Part shown: piece after piece, positions 10,065 to 19,882 of the stretch
Position numbering within the stretch: the first letter of the stretch is position 1
How the letters are laid out: each line of letters begins with the position of its first letter
Assembly (NCBI RefSeq): GCF_023898315.1
Contig: NC_064623.1
Span: forward strand, 14,025,140-14,089,139
From: Schistocerca nitens
Lineage: Eukaryota > Arthropoda > Insecta > Orthoptera > Acrididae
DNA: 64,000 nucleotides
Direction of reading: 5' to 3'
Notes under the pieces: model-generated
The model's database searches: none
What the model was told of the DNA's origin: nothing
Seen by the model: the letters and a program-made list of their open reading frames with translations, nothing else
Made by a program: the position numbers and the translations under genes

Positions 10065-11079
10065 TGGCGGAGTTGTGGCTCGGGCGTAAGCACACGTGTG
10101 GTGTCTGTTACGCTGGAGCTGTTTGCGAATCGTGAAACTCCTGCGGCGGTTACTGGTTGCCTGGAAGGCATTTCGTATAAACTGTGCCGAGCTTCGCAGT
10201 GAGAGGGGAGTACGGAGTCGGTGTTGACCTAGATGTTTGTACAAACTGAGGTGCGTGTGTGAGAAGCAAAGTGTGGGCCTGTCGGTTACTTCGTCCTTCT
10301 GGCAGCCACCGCAAGCGGATGTTCGGCCGGAATGTCTGCAGTTTGTGGTCAGCATAGTGTGAACAAGTTCTCGTAGGATGTGCTCCCGGCCTGACTCTTA
10401 CCCTGTGTTACTTGTGGGTGCCGACCCCTCGTCTGTTACTGCTTCCGGGTGTCCTCTAAGATTTCACAGTAAAACTGCGTTTTTGTGGCATTATATGTTC
10501 CTGGCTCAGCCTCTTCCTAGGAAAGGGAAAGATTTCTAATTCTTTAATGCTGTAATTTAAACATTAAAAAATGTTTTTTTATTCCTGTTTAATGTGAGAC
10601 AGATTCAAATGTAACTTCATTTATGTATTTGAAATAAATGTGTTGGATTGACCTTACTGAATTATGTGCAATCCAAGTGAGAGACCCAGTCCTTCATTGG
10701 TCCTTAACAGTGGCGTGTGGTTCGGGTATCAGAACTGGTCCGAACACGGGGCTCACAACCCATACAGTAAAGCTGCATGCCCTCGGGAAAAATTACTACT
10801 GTAGTTTGCCTTAGCTTTCAGCTGTTCGCAGTACCAGCACAGCAAGTCCGTTTTGGTTGATGTTCCAAGGCCAGGTCAGTCAATCATCCAGACTGTTGTC
10901 CCTGCAACTATTGAAAAGGCTGCTGCCCCTCTTCAGGAACCACATGTTTGTAATCCTGGTTTTCCCGCCATCTCCTTCAACAGGTTGATCTGCTCTGTTG
11001 TTTTATCAGTGATTTCGGAAAATATTGCTAAATCATCTGCAGAGATTAGACACTTGGCTTTGACGTTCGAGTTTTTATG
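10065..11079. other. Unassigned, with a possible small RT fragment on the minus strand
   Basis: Most of this stretch is not recognised. At 10933-11070 the minus strand reads ISADDLAIFSEITDK followed by INLLKEMAGKPGLQ, which resembles the FADDLAIFSET...VGL block of LINE reverse transcriptases, with S for the usual F/Y-A. It is too short to assign. The block around 10690-10790 (CAGTGGCGTGTGGTTCGGG) could be an LTR junction, but nothing confirms it. Confidence 0.35.
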
Positions 11080-13955
11080 TCCCAAACTGATGTGGCAGAG
11101 AAAAAAAAATGTCATGCAGTAGTTATTGAACGCCCCCGTTTTTTTAGGTTAGAGAATTCCCTCCCTAGGCCCGACAAGACGCCTCCTGAAACGCGGCAAG
11201 GTAGGAGTAGGCAAAATGCAACAGGGAATAACAATATCAATATGCTAATAGTAAACTGCAGGTGTGTCTATAGAAAGGTCCCAGAACTGCTCTCATTAAT
11301 AAACGGTCACAATGCCCACATAGTACTAGGGACAGAAAGTTGGCTGAAACCAGATGTAAACAGTAATGAAATTCTAAACTCAGATTGGAATGTATACCGA
11401 AGAGAGGGGCAGGACAGTGAAGGGGGAGGCGTGTTTATAGCGATAAGAAGTCCAATGGTATCGAAGGAAATTGACGGAGATCCGAAATGTGAAATAATTT
11501 GGGTGTAGGTCACGGTTAAAGCAGGCTCAGAGCACCTGAAGGATAATTTGGAAAACATTTCGAGTAGATTTCCCCACCATGTTATAGTTCTGGGTGGAGA
11601 TTTTAATTTGCCGGATATAGACTGGGAGACTCAAACGCTCATAACGGGTGGCAGGGACAAAGAATCCAGTGAAATTTTTTTTAAGTGCTTTATCTCAAAA
11701 AATACCTTGAACAGTTAAGCAGAGAACCGACTCGTGGCGATAACATATTAGACCTTCTGGTGACAAACAGACACGAACTATTTGAAACAGTTAACATAGA
11801 ACAGGGAATCAGCTATCATAAAGCGGTTACCGCATCGATGATTTCAGCCTTAAATAGAAATATTAAAAAAGGTAGGAAGATTTTTCTGTTTAGCAGAAGT
11901 GACAAAAAGCAGACTTCAGAGTATCTGACGGCTCAACACAAAAGTTTTGTCTCAAGTACCGATAGTGTTGAGGATCAGTGGACAAAGTTCAAAACCATCA
12001 TACAATATGCGTTAGATGAGTATGTGCCAAGCAAGATCGTAAGAGATGGAAAAGAGCCACCGTGGTACAACAACCGAGTTAGAAAACTGCTGCGGAAGCA
12101 AAGGGAACTTCACAGCAAACATAAACATAGCCAAAGCGTTGCGGACAAACAAAAATTACGCGAAGCGAAATGTAGTGTGAGGAGGGCTATGTGAGAGGCG
12201 TTCAATGAATTCGAAAGTAAAGTTCTATCTACTGACTTGGCATATAATCCTAAGAAATTTTGGTCTGATGTCAAAGCGGTAGGTGGATCAAAACAAAATG
12301 TCCAGACACTCTGTGACCAAAATGGAGCTGCAACAGAGGATGACAGACTAAAGGCCTAAATACTAAATGTCTTTTTCCAAAGCTGTTTCACAGAGGAAGA
12401 CTGCACTGTAGTTCCTTCTCTAGATTGTCGCACAGATGATAGAATGGTAGATATCGAAATAGACGACAGAGGGATAGAGAAACAATCAAAATCACTCAAA
12501 AGAGGAAAGGCCGCTGGACCTGATGGGATACTAGTTCGATTTTACACAGAGGACGCGAAGGAACTTGCCCCCTTCTTGCAGCGGTGTACCGTAGGTCTCT
12601 AGAAGAGCGTGGCGTTCCAAAGGATTGGAAAAAGGCACAGGTCATCCCCGTTTTCAAGAAGGGACGTCGAACAGATGTGCAGAACTATAGACCTATATCT
12701 CTAACGTCGATCAGTGGTAGAATTTTGGAACACGTATTATGTTCGAGTATAATGACTTTTCTGGACACTAGAAATCTACTCTGTAGGAATCAGCACGCGT
12801 TTCGAAAAAGACGATCGTGTGAAACCCAGCTATTCGTCTACGAGACTCAGAGGGCCATAGACACGGGTTCCCAGGTAGATGCCGCGTTTCTTGACTTCCG
12901 CAAGGCGTTCGATACAGTTCCCCACAGTCGTTTAATGAACAAAGTAAGAGCATATGGACTATCAGACCAATTGTGTGATTGGATTGAAGAGTTCCTAGAT
13001 AAAAGAACACAACATGTCATTCTCAATGGAGAGAAGTCTTCCGAAGTACGAGTGATTTCAGGTGTGCCGCAGGGGAGTGTCGTAGGACCGTTGCTATTCA
13101 CAATATACATAAATGATCTTGTGGATGACATCGGAAGTTCACTGAGGCTTTTTGCGGATGATGCTGTGGTATATCGAGCGGTTGTAACAAAGGAAAATTG
13201 TACTGAAATGCAGGAGGATCTGCAGTGAATTGACGCATGGTGCAGGGAATGGCAATTGAATCTCAATGTAGACAAGTGTAATGTGCTGCGAATACATAGA
13301 AAGAAAGATCCCTTATCATTTAGCTACAATATAGCAGGTCAGCAACTGGAAGCAGTTAATTCCATAAATTATCTAGGAGTACGCATTAGGAGTGATTTAA
13401 AATGGAATGATCATATAAAGCTGATCGTCGGTAAAGCAGATGCGAGACTGAGATTCATTGGAAGAATCCTAGGGAAATGCAATCCGAAAACAAAGGAAGT
13501 AGGTTACAGTACACTTGTTCGCCCACTGCTCGAATACTGTTCAGCGTACGAGATAGGGTTGATAGAAGAGATAGAGAAGATCCAACGGAGAGCAGCGCGC
13601 TTCGTTACAGGATCATTTAGTAATCGCGAAAGCGTTACGGAGATGATAGATAAGCTCCAGTGGAAGACTCTGCAGGAGAGGCGCTCAGTAGCTCGGTACG
13701 GGCTTTTGTTGAAGTTTCGAGAACATACCTTCACCGAGGAGTCAAGCAGTATATTGCTCCCTCCTACGTATATCTCGCGAAGAGACCATGAGGATAAAAT
13801 CAGAGAGATTAGAGCCCACACAGAGGCATACCGACAATCCTTCTTTCCACGAACATTACGAGACTGGAATAGAAGGGAGAACCGATAGAGGTACTCAAGG
13901 TACCCTCCGCCACACACCGTCAGGTGGCTTGTGGAGTATGGATGTAGATGTATAA
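11080..13955 (+). mobile_element. CR1/Jockey-type LINE (TAGATG tail), nearly full ORF2, inactive
   Basis: Domains in order: endonuclease from about 11240 (MLIVNCRCVYRKVPELLSLI, VLGTESWLKPD, FNLPDIDW), linker with WYNNRVRKLLRKQRELHSKH, then reverse transcriptase 12584-13228 (NYRPISLTSISGRILEHVL, DFRKAFDTVPHSRL, GVPQGSVVGPLLFTIYIND, FADDAVVYR with both aspartates) and the thumb plus C-terminus to 13888 (LGVRIRSDLKWNDHI, FFPRTLRDWN). Breaks: stop TAG at 11506, frameshift near 11690, stop TGA at 12192 (an AGA position in sister copies), frameshifts between 12350 and 12584, stop TGA at 13226 (from a CGA-like codon). The 3' end GGATGTAGATGTA at about 13941-13953 is the family tail. It is the longest copy of this family in the window. 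Confidence 0.88.
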
Positions 13956-14509
13956 ATAAAAGAAAGAGTTAATCTACGATTGGCTTTCTCGCCGCTAGAT
14001 GCGCCGGTGTGGACCCACCTGTCAGGTGGTACCAACTTTGCCAGCAGTGAGGGCCGCGTCTGTATACACCGGACTGTGGTCAAAGCCCGCTACTCTCCTG
14101 CCCGGCGCCCCTCGGCGAAACGCCCCGGCGCTGTCGGGCGTGGGACAGAGCCGGCACGCACGCGTCAGAGCCTCCGCCGGACGCCTTCCGGGAAGGCGGT
14201 GTCTGTCTGCGCGTCGCGGAGTGCGGCAGAGCGCCCGCCGCCAGCCATCCGTGATGGCGTGCCGGCGTCTCTGCCGCAGCAGCTGTCGCCACAGGCGGCG
14301 CGGGGCAGCTACACTGCCGCGAAGCGGCGTAGGCCTCGCCGACCAGTGTGGAAATCTCGCATTACGCAACCCACACAGGCGCGCGCGTGAGACGGCCGTG
14401 CGAAGCAATAGCTGAGGAAGGGGGCGGGGGTGGCGGGGGAGGGGCGTTGCTGGATGGAGGGGGGAGGCGGGCTGCTAGAGGGAGGGCAACAAGGAGCACT
14501 TGCCCTTTC
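13956..14509. other. CpG-rich tract, possible promoter of an unseen gene
   Basis: From about 14090 to 14460 CpG words are dense (CGGCGC, GGCGCGC), unlike the AT-rich surroundings. Several long frames are open on both strands, as expected from composition, and none resembles a known protein. A palindrome CCACCTGTCAGGTGG lies at 14017-14031. It could be a 5' region of a host gene or old repeat sequence. Confidence 0.4.
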
Positions 14510-14629
14510 TGGGATTTCAGATACAAATTCCTTGTAGAATTTCCACGCTTGCTTGGACACGGTTTTCTACCACCGACCGCAGGTTCAACATTCGTGGAGT
14601 TTCTGCTGGAAAACTGTAGGTGCCAACTG
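14510..14629. repeat. 120-bp direct repeat, left copy
   Basis: It matches 15302-15421 over 120 bases with six substitutions and no gap. In the plus frame it translates to WDFRYKFLVEFPRLL... and in the right copy to the same with E/K, L/M, G/R, T/A and N/K changes, so the changes are not mainly silent. It brackets the basic ORF at 14650-15136. Confidence 0.92.
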
Positions 14630-14649
14630 TGTGTTAACGTGCCTCAGCA

Positions 14650-15136
14650 ATGCGTCTGCGACGTCTAGGTTACCGTCGTCGCTGGCGGCGCAGTGTACCT
14701 GTGTACAGGTCGTTAAAAGCAATTGATAATGACTTGGCAGGACAGTTTAATAAACAGCAATTAATTGGAGGACCAAATGTTTTTCGTGGACTGCGTCTGA
14801 ACTTCACCTGTGATGTACAAGTTGTGTTTGGAGGCTCAACATGGCTTAGCTTAGCTGTTGTTTGGGGCAATCGTGCAGACTATGGGGGGGGGGGGGCTTG
14901 AAGCTTTTTCAGATTCCAGTATTATTACTTGGAAGACTGGGAGTATTGCTGAGTCGACAGGACTGTTGGCTAAACAGCCTTATGGTACTCCTGTTCCCAG
15001 TATGCCTTTTGTTTTGTCAACCAGAAGAAAGAAGAAGTTGAATGCTGATGAGTACCTGTTTATAAGGGCCAACGTCGGAAATGGTAATTGTAAAATAAAG
15101 ATCAATGGTGACTGTATGTTGTATTATAGACAATAA
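14650..15136 (+). pseudogene. Small arginine-rich ORF, capsid-like, one frame break in a 13-G run
   Basis: No family is recognised with certainty. The ATG at 14650 opens a frame beginning MRLRRLGYRRRWRR, nine arginines in fourteen residues, followed by hydrophobic, strand-like segments (LNFTCDVQVVF, WLSLAVVWG). The frame runs into a run of 13 G at 14884-14896 and then stops at 14899. In the next frame an open stretch continues from the G run to TAA at 15134-15136. The total span is 161 codons if the run counts as 12. AATAAA at 15132-15137 overlaps the stop. A basic start with a beta-rich remainder at this length is seen in capsid proteins of small circular ssDNA viruses; that is a resemblance of form only. 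Alternatives are a decayed host gene or a chance ORF. Confidence 0.45.
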
Positions 15137-15137
15137 A
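15132..15137 (+). promoter_or_regulatory. Polyadenylation signal overlapping a stop codon
   Basis: AATAAA covers the TAA stop of the basic ORF. Such overlap is common in compact genomes and rare by chance. It may also be coincidental in AT-rich DNA. Confidence 0.5.
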
Positions 15138-15301
15138 GTTCCTTATCTCCTTTCCTTATCTCCTTTTTAAAAAAATATTAACAATTATCATACATGTAGT
15201 GTAGACTTGGTTTCGTGCTATGCAGCATGTGACCTTGAACTGCACGTAACATCTCTGACTTGGAGTATTTTATCTCTGGTGCTCAAGCTTTTTGGTCAAC
15301 A

Positions 15302-15421
15302 TGGGATTTTAGATACAAATTCCTTGTAAAATTTCCACGCATGCTTAGACACGGTTTTCTACCACCGACCGCAGGTTCAGCATTCGTGGAGTTTCTGCTG
15401 GAAAAATGTAGGTGCCAACTG
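15302..15421. repeat. 120-bp direct repeat, right copy
   Basis: Second copy of 14510-14629, offset by exactly 792 bp. The similarity stops sharply at both ends, after GTGCCAACTG on the right. Confidence 0.92.
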
Positions 15422-15675
15422 GAAAGACCTGTCATTAGGAGTAATAAGTTTATTCAGTGGGTCATCAGTATTCTGACTGGTTTGAAGCGGTCCGCAACAA
15501 ATTCCTCTCATTTGCCAGCCTCTTCATGTCAGAGTAACACTTGCAACTGACGTCCTCAATTATTGAACGTATTCCAATCTCTGTCTTCTTCTAGAATTTC
15601 TACTCTCTGCTGCTCTCTCTAGTAGCATGTAAGCTATTCCCTAGTGCCTCAACCTACCATCCTGTCCCTTCTTCT
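15422..15675. other. No recognisable feature
   Basis: Mixed sequence between the direct repeat and the LINE tail; nothing supported. Confidence 0.4.
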
Positions 15676-17404
15676 TGTCTACATCTACATCTACGTGATA
15701 CTCTGCTGTTCAAAGTAAAGTGCCTAGCAGAGGGTTCAATGAACCACTTTCAAGCTGTCTCTCTACTGTTCCACTCTCGAACGGCACGTGGGAAAAACGA
15801 GCACTTAAATTTTTCTGTGTGACCCCTGATTTCTTTTATTTTATCGTGATGATCATTTCTCCCTATGTAGGTGGATGCCAAGAGAATGTTTTCGCAATCG
15901 GAGGAGAAAACTGGACCCACCGCTGATGGCCGAGCGGTTCTAGGCGCTTTAGTCCGGAACCGCACTGCTACTACGGTCGCAGGTTCGAATCCTGCCTCGA
16001 GCATGGATGTGTGTGATGTTCTTAGGTTAGTTAGGTTTAAGGAGTTCTAAGTCTAGGGAACTGATGACCTCACATGTGAAGTCCCATAGTCAGAGCCATT
16101 TGAACCATTTTTGAGAAAACTGGAGATTGAAATTTCACGAGAAGATCCCGTCGCAACGAAAAACGCCTTTGTTTTAATGATTGCCACTCCCAATTCACGT
16201 ATCATGTCTGTGACACTATCCCCTATTTCTCAATAATACAAAACGAGCTGCCTTTCTTTGTACCTTTTTCGATGTCATCCGTCAGTCCCACCTGATGCGG
16301 ATCCCACACCGCACAGCAATACTCCAGAATAGGGCGGACAAGCGTAGTGTAAGCAGTCTCTTTGGTAGACCTGTTGCACCTTCTAGGTCTCCTGCCAATG
16401 AATGGCAGTCTTTGGTTTGCTCTACCCACATTATTATCTATGTGATCGTTCCAATTTAAGGTATTTGTAATTGTAACCCCTAAGTATTTAGTTGAATTTA
16501 GAGCGTTCAGATTTGTGTGAGTTATCGCGTAATCGAAATTTAGCTGATTTCTTTTAGTAATCATGTGAATAACTTCATACTTTTCCTTATTCAGGGTCAA
16601 TTGCCACTTTTCACACCATACAAATATCTTACCTAAATCATTTTGCAAGTTCGTTTTGATCATCTGACGACTTTACAAGACGGTAAATGACAGCATCATC
16701 TGCAAACAATCTAAGACGGCTACTCAGATTGTCTCCCATGTCGTTAATATAGATCAGGAACAATAGAGGGCCTATAAAACTTCCTTGGTGAACGCCGGAA
16801 TTTACTTCTGTTTTACTCGATGACTTTCCGTCTGTTACTACGAACTGTGACATTTCTGAGAGGAAATCACTAATCCAGTCGCACAACTGAGGCGATACTC
16901 CGTAGGCACGCAATTTGATTAGAAGATGCTTGCGAGGAACGGTGTCGAAATCTAAAAATATCGAATCAGTTTGAGATCCCCTGTCGATAGCACTTATTAC
17001 TTCATGAGTATAAAGAGCTAGTTGTTTTCACAAGAACGATATTTTCTGAAACCGTGCTGACTATGTGTCAATAAATCGTTTTCTTCGAGGTATTTCATAA
17101 TGTTCGAATATAGTATATGTTCCAAAACCTTACTGCAAATCGACGTTAGTGCTATGGGCCTGTAATTCAGCGGATTACTCCTACTTCCCTTTTTGGGTAT
17201 TGGTGTGACTTGAGAAATTTTCCAGTCTTTACGTACGGATCTTTCTGTGAGCGAACGGTTGTATACAGTTGCTAAAAATGGAGCTATTTTATCAGCATAC
17301 TCTGAGAGGAACCTGACTGGTATACAATCTGGACCGGAGGCCCTGCCTTTATTGATTTAAGCTGCTTCATTACTCCGGTGTTTTCCATAAATTTAATTCC
17401 TCGG
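15676..17404 (-). mobile_element. CR1/Jockey-type LINE (TAGATG tail), with a SINE inside
   Basis: The minus strand begins near 17404 with the end of the linker (PVRFLSEYADKIAPF region), continues through NYRPIALTSICSKVLEHIL, then HQGSFIGPLLFLIYIND and LRLFADDAVIYR (16913-16638) and the thumb (16663-16223: WQLTLNKEKYEVIHM, YLGVTITNTLNW). GVPQGS is changed to GVHQGS. The C-terminus lies around 16130-15720, split by the SINE at 15916-16112. The tail shows as CATCTACATCTACG at 15680-15693. Stops and frameshifts are present; the endonuclease is missing. Confidence 0.85.
15916..16112 (+). mobile_element. tRNA-derived SINE, 197 bp, TSD GAGAAAACTGGA
   Basis: The head is tRNA-like: A box in GATGGCCGAGCGGTTCTAGG and B box GGTTCGAATCC. 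The body ends in the family 3' signature AGAGCCATTTGAACCATTTT. The 12-bp duplication lies at 15904-15915 and 16113-16124. It inserted into the C-terminal part of the LINE. The same family recurs at 48137-48337. Confidence 0.92.
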
Positions 17405-17740
17405 TAATTCTGATGGGCCCATTCCTCGCCTTAGCAGTACGCCTAATTTTCAACATCCCTCTGTAGCACCACATCTCAAATGCTTCGATTCTCTTTTGTT
17501 CCGGTTTTCCCACAGTCGATGTTTCATTGAGATACCATGGTGAGCTCCAAATGTCAGAAATTTCTTCCTCAAATTAAGGCCTACGTTTGACACTAGTAGA
17601 CCTCTGTTGGCCAGGAACGCCAGTTTCGCCAGTGCTACTCTGCTTTTGATCTCCTCCTTGCTCCGTCTTCATGTGTAGCAGAATGTTTTAACTTCATCTA
17701 CTTCTTGGTCACCAATGCTGATGTTAAGGGTGCATGGTCA
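17405..17740 (-). mobile_element. RTE LINE 3' fragment
   Basis: Minus strand translation gives SRVALAKLAFLANRGLL near 17620 and KRIEAFEMWCYRGMLKIRR near 17470, which matches the C-terminus of copy B at 22740-22810 (RIEAFEMCCYRRMLKIRW). It is joined directly to the neighbouring LINE at about 17404. Frames are broken. Confidence 0.7.
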
Positions 17741-18163
17741 AGATAGTATCAGGAGCTCAGGTGGGCATCCGGGGTGTTGTTGCTATTAGGAAATGCTAGG
17801 ATTCAGAGAAAACTGGGTTTATTCACAAGAACTACCACTAATGGGTACAATACTCGCGAAAACTGGCCGCAGAGTGAACCGCACATGGTACGGAGAGAGA
17901 ATTTTGCCCTCAGTAGGAAGTGCTGGTGGACGCGTCCAGAGGATAAGACAGCTGGCAGGCAAGAGAGCGACCCACTGCTGCGGCCGCTACCTCGCCCTCT
18001 TGTGTACCTCACGTGACAGCACCCGGTCCTCCCATTGGTGGGGTTGTGGCAAAAAGTTGGCGTGTCTCACTCAGCAATACCGTGGTGGCGTCCCCAGAGC
18101 GGTGAAGCAGCTCATAAGTACAGCGGAGACGTTTACGGCACTGCTCTCGCCACTGCTTGATGC
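17741..18163. other. Unassigned
   Basis: Short frames are open here (17793-18203 plus) but none resembles a known protein. GC content is moderate. No repeat partner was seen in the window. Confidence 0.35.
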
Positions 18164-18362
18164 TAACAAGGGAACCTCCCCATCGCACCGCCCTCAGATT
18201 TAGTTATAAGTTGACACAGGGATAGGCCTTGAAAAACTGAACACAGATCAATAGAGAAAACAGGAAGAAGCTGTGTGGAACTATGAAAAAAATAAGCAAA
18301 ATATACAAGCCGAGTAGTCCATGTGCGAGGTATGCAACATCAAGGAGAATCTGAGCTTACGA

Positions 18363-18434
18363 GCGCCGTGGTCTCGTGGTTAGCGTGAGCAGCTGCAGAA
18401 CGAGAGGTCCTTGGTTCAAGTCTTCTCTCGAGTG
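18363..18434 (+). other. tRNA-like sequence in the left arm
   Basis: GCGCCGTGGTCTCGTGGTTA resembles the acceptor, D-arm and A box of Glu/Asp-type tRNAs, and GGTTCAAGTCT is a B box. A clean tRNA cloverleaf with matching acceptor stem is not formed, so it is a tRNA relic or mimic, not a tRNA gene. Confidence 0.65.
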
Positions 18435-19051
18435 AAATGTTTCATTTTTTAATTCAGACAATTATCAACGTTCAGGCACTCACACATAATTCGCCATCCA
18501 AAATTCCAGGACATGTTCAGATTTGCTTGGACATATGCAGGATTTGACGGTCTACACACGGAAACATTTGAAAACGTAAAAAACATATGTTTTGACAGAG
18601 CACAGCGAAAACTGTGCGACTGTGAAACTGTTGCATTCATTTGTTGCAGTTTATGTGACAAACTCTTATGTTTTCATCACTTTTTGGGGAGTGATTATCA
18701 CATCCACAAGAAAACCTAAATCGGGCAAGGTAGAAGAATCTTTTTACCCATTCGCCAAGTGTACAAGTTAGTTGGGTCGACAACATATTCCTGTCATGTC
18801 ACGCACATGCCATCACCAGTGTCGTATCGAATACATCAGACGTGTTTTCCTGTCTAGGAATCGGTCGACCTATGACCTTGCGATCAAATGTTTTCGGTTC
18901 CTATTGGAGAGGCACGTCCTTCCGTCTACGAATCGCACGGTTTTGCGGTGCGGTCGCAAAACACAGACACTAAACTTATTGCAGTGAACAGAGACGTCAA
19001 TGAATGAACGGACAGATCGTAACTTTTGGAAAATAAAGAAAGTAAAATTTT

Positions 19052-19123
19052 CACTCGAGGGAAGACTCGAAGCAAGGACCTTTCGTTCCGCAGCTGCTCA
19101 CTCTAACCACGGGACCACGGCGC
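19052..19123 (-). other. tRNA-like sequence in the right arm
   Basis: The inverted partner of the left-arm copy, reading inward on the minus strand, with CGTGGTCCCGTGGTTAGAGT at the A box. The B-box region AGGTCCTTGCTTCGAGTC has a changed first half. Confidence 0.65.
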
Positions 19124-19322
19124 TCTTCAACTCATATTGTCCTTGATGTTGCCTATCTTGCACATGGACTACTCAGTTTGCATGTTTCGCTTATTTTTTC
19201 ATAGTTCCACACAACTTCTTCCTGTTTTCTCTATTGATCTGTGTTCAGTTTTTCAAGGCCTATCCACTGTGTCAATTTATAACTAAATCTGAGGGGGGTG
19301 CGATGGGGAGGTTCCCTTGTAA

Positions 19323-19509
19323 GTTAGATTGATGGAAGCAGAGTACAATAAAAATTTTTGCCATTATCACCCGTTACCACGTACATAAGTTTCTCACCGT
19401 TCTCATTTCTGTTACTTCTCATCGCTATGAATAGAGGACCTTATCTTCACTGACTGAATTTTCTCATGTTCGGAAGGAGCGATCTGTTTCCACTCAGGTA
19501 ATACATGGC
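19323..19509. other. No recognisable feature
   Basis: Short mixed stretch between two palindromic elements. Confidence 0.4.
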
Positions 19510-19776
19510 AAAAACTTTCTAAAGCCAAGACCGCATAAACATCTCATTATTTACAAACTACCTGTTGCGACAGACTTTGCTGTCATCGCCAGCTCGTCAA
19601 AAATTTGTTATAAAATGTGTTCATTTTGAGTTGGACCTTGGCGTGAGGTCCAACTTAAAATAAACACATTTTATAACACAAATTTTGGAAGACCTGAAGA
19701 TGACAGCAAAGTCTGTAGAAACCGGCTGTCTGCAAATAATGAAATTTTAATGCCATCTTGGCTTTAGAAAGTTTTT
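19510..19776. repeat. Palindromic MITE-like element, 267 bp
   Basis: Left AAAAACTTTCTAAAGCCAAG pairs with right CTTGGCTTTAGAAAGTTTTT. The inner arms (about 19600-19636 and 19646-19682, from AAATTTGTTATAAAATGTGT to GAGTTGGACC and back) pair almost perfectly around a 9-nt loop TTGGCGTGA. The whole unit can fold into one hairpin. It is followed at 19780-19840 by a tiny RTE-like piece (EQAFDNVN). Confidence 0.85.
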
Positions 19777-19882
19777 ACCTTCACCGACCCTGAACAAGCT
19801 TTTGACAATGTGAATTGAGAGCCGCTCTTCAAAAGTACGAGAGAAAGAGGACTGGGCTAGAAGGAAAAAAATGGTTCATCAA

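Larger units (their letters stand above)
18167..19319. mobile_element. Long-TIR palindromic element with tRNA-like arms, TSD TAA
   Basis: The element starts CAAGGGAACCTCCCCATCGC and ends with the inverted counterpart GCGATGGGGAGGTTCCCTTG. The arms remain similar for roughly 300 bp (18167-18500 against 19010-19319), around a centre of about 500 bp. TAA is duplicated on both sides (18164-18166, 19320-19322), the 3-bp type known from PIF/Harbinger elements. Each arm contains a tRNA-like sequence. No transposase was seen; the short frame at 18513-18719 in the centre is unrecognised. It is thus a non-autonomous foldback element; the superfamily is an inference from the TSD. Confidence 0.85.

Noticed and set aside
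10066-10355. N-terminal 97 codons of the long minus frame joined to the LINE RT
   Set aside because: The LINE similarity begins near 10064; the upstream codons are unrelated flanking DNA that happens to be open.
13980-14415. Overlapping arginine/proline-rich frames in the CpG-rich tract as genes
   Set aside because: Open on both strands and several frames at once, as composition predicts; no conserved motif.
18513-18719. 68-codon frame in the centre of the palindromic element as a transposase
   Set aside because: Too short, no catalytic or DNA-binding motif.
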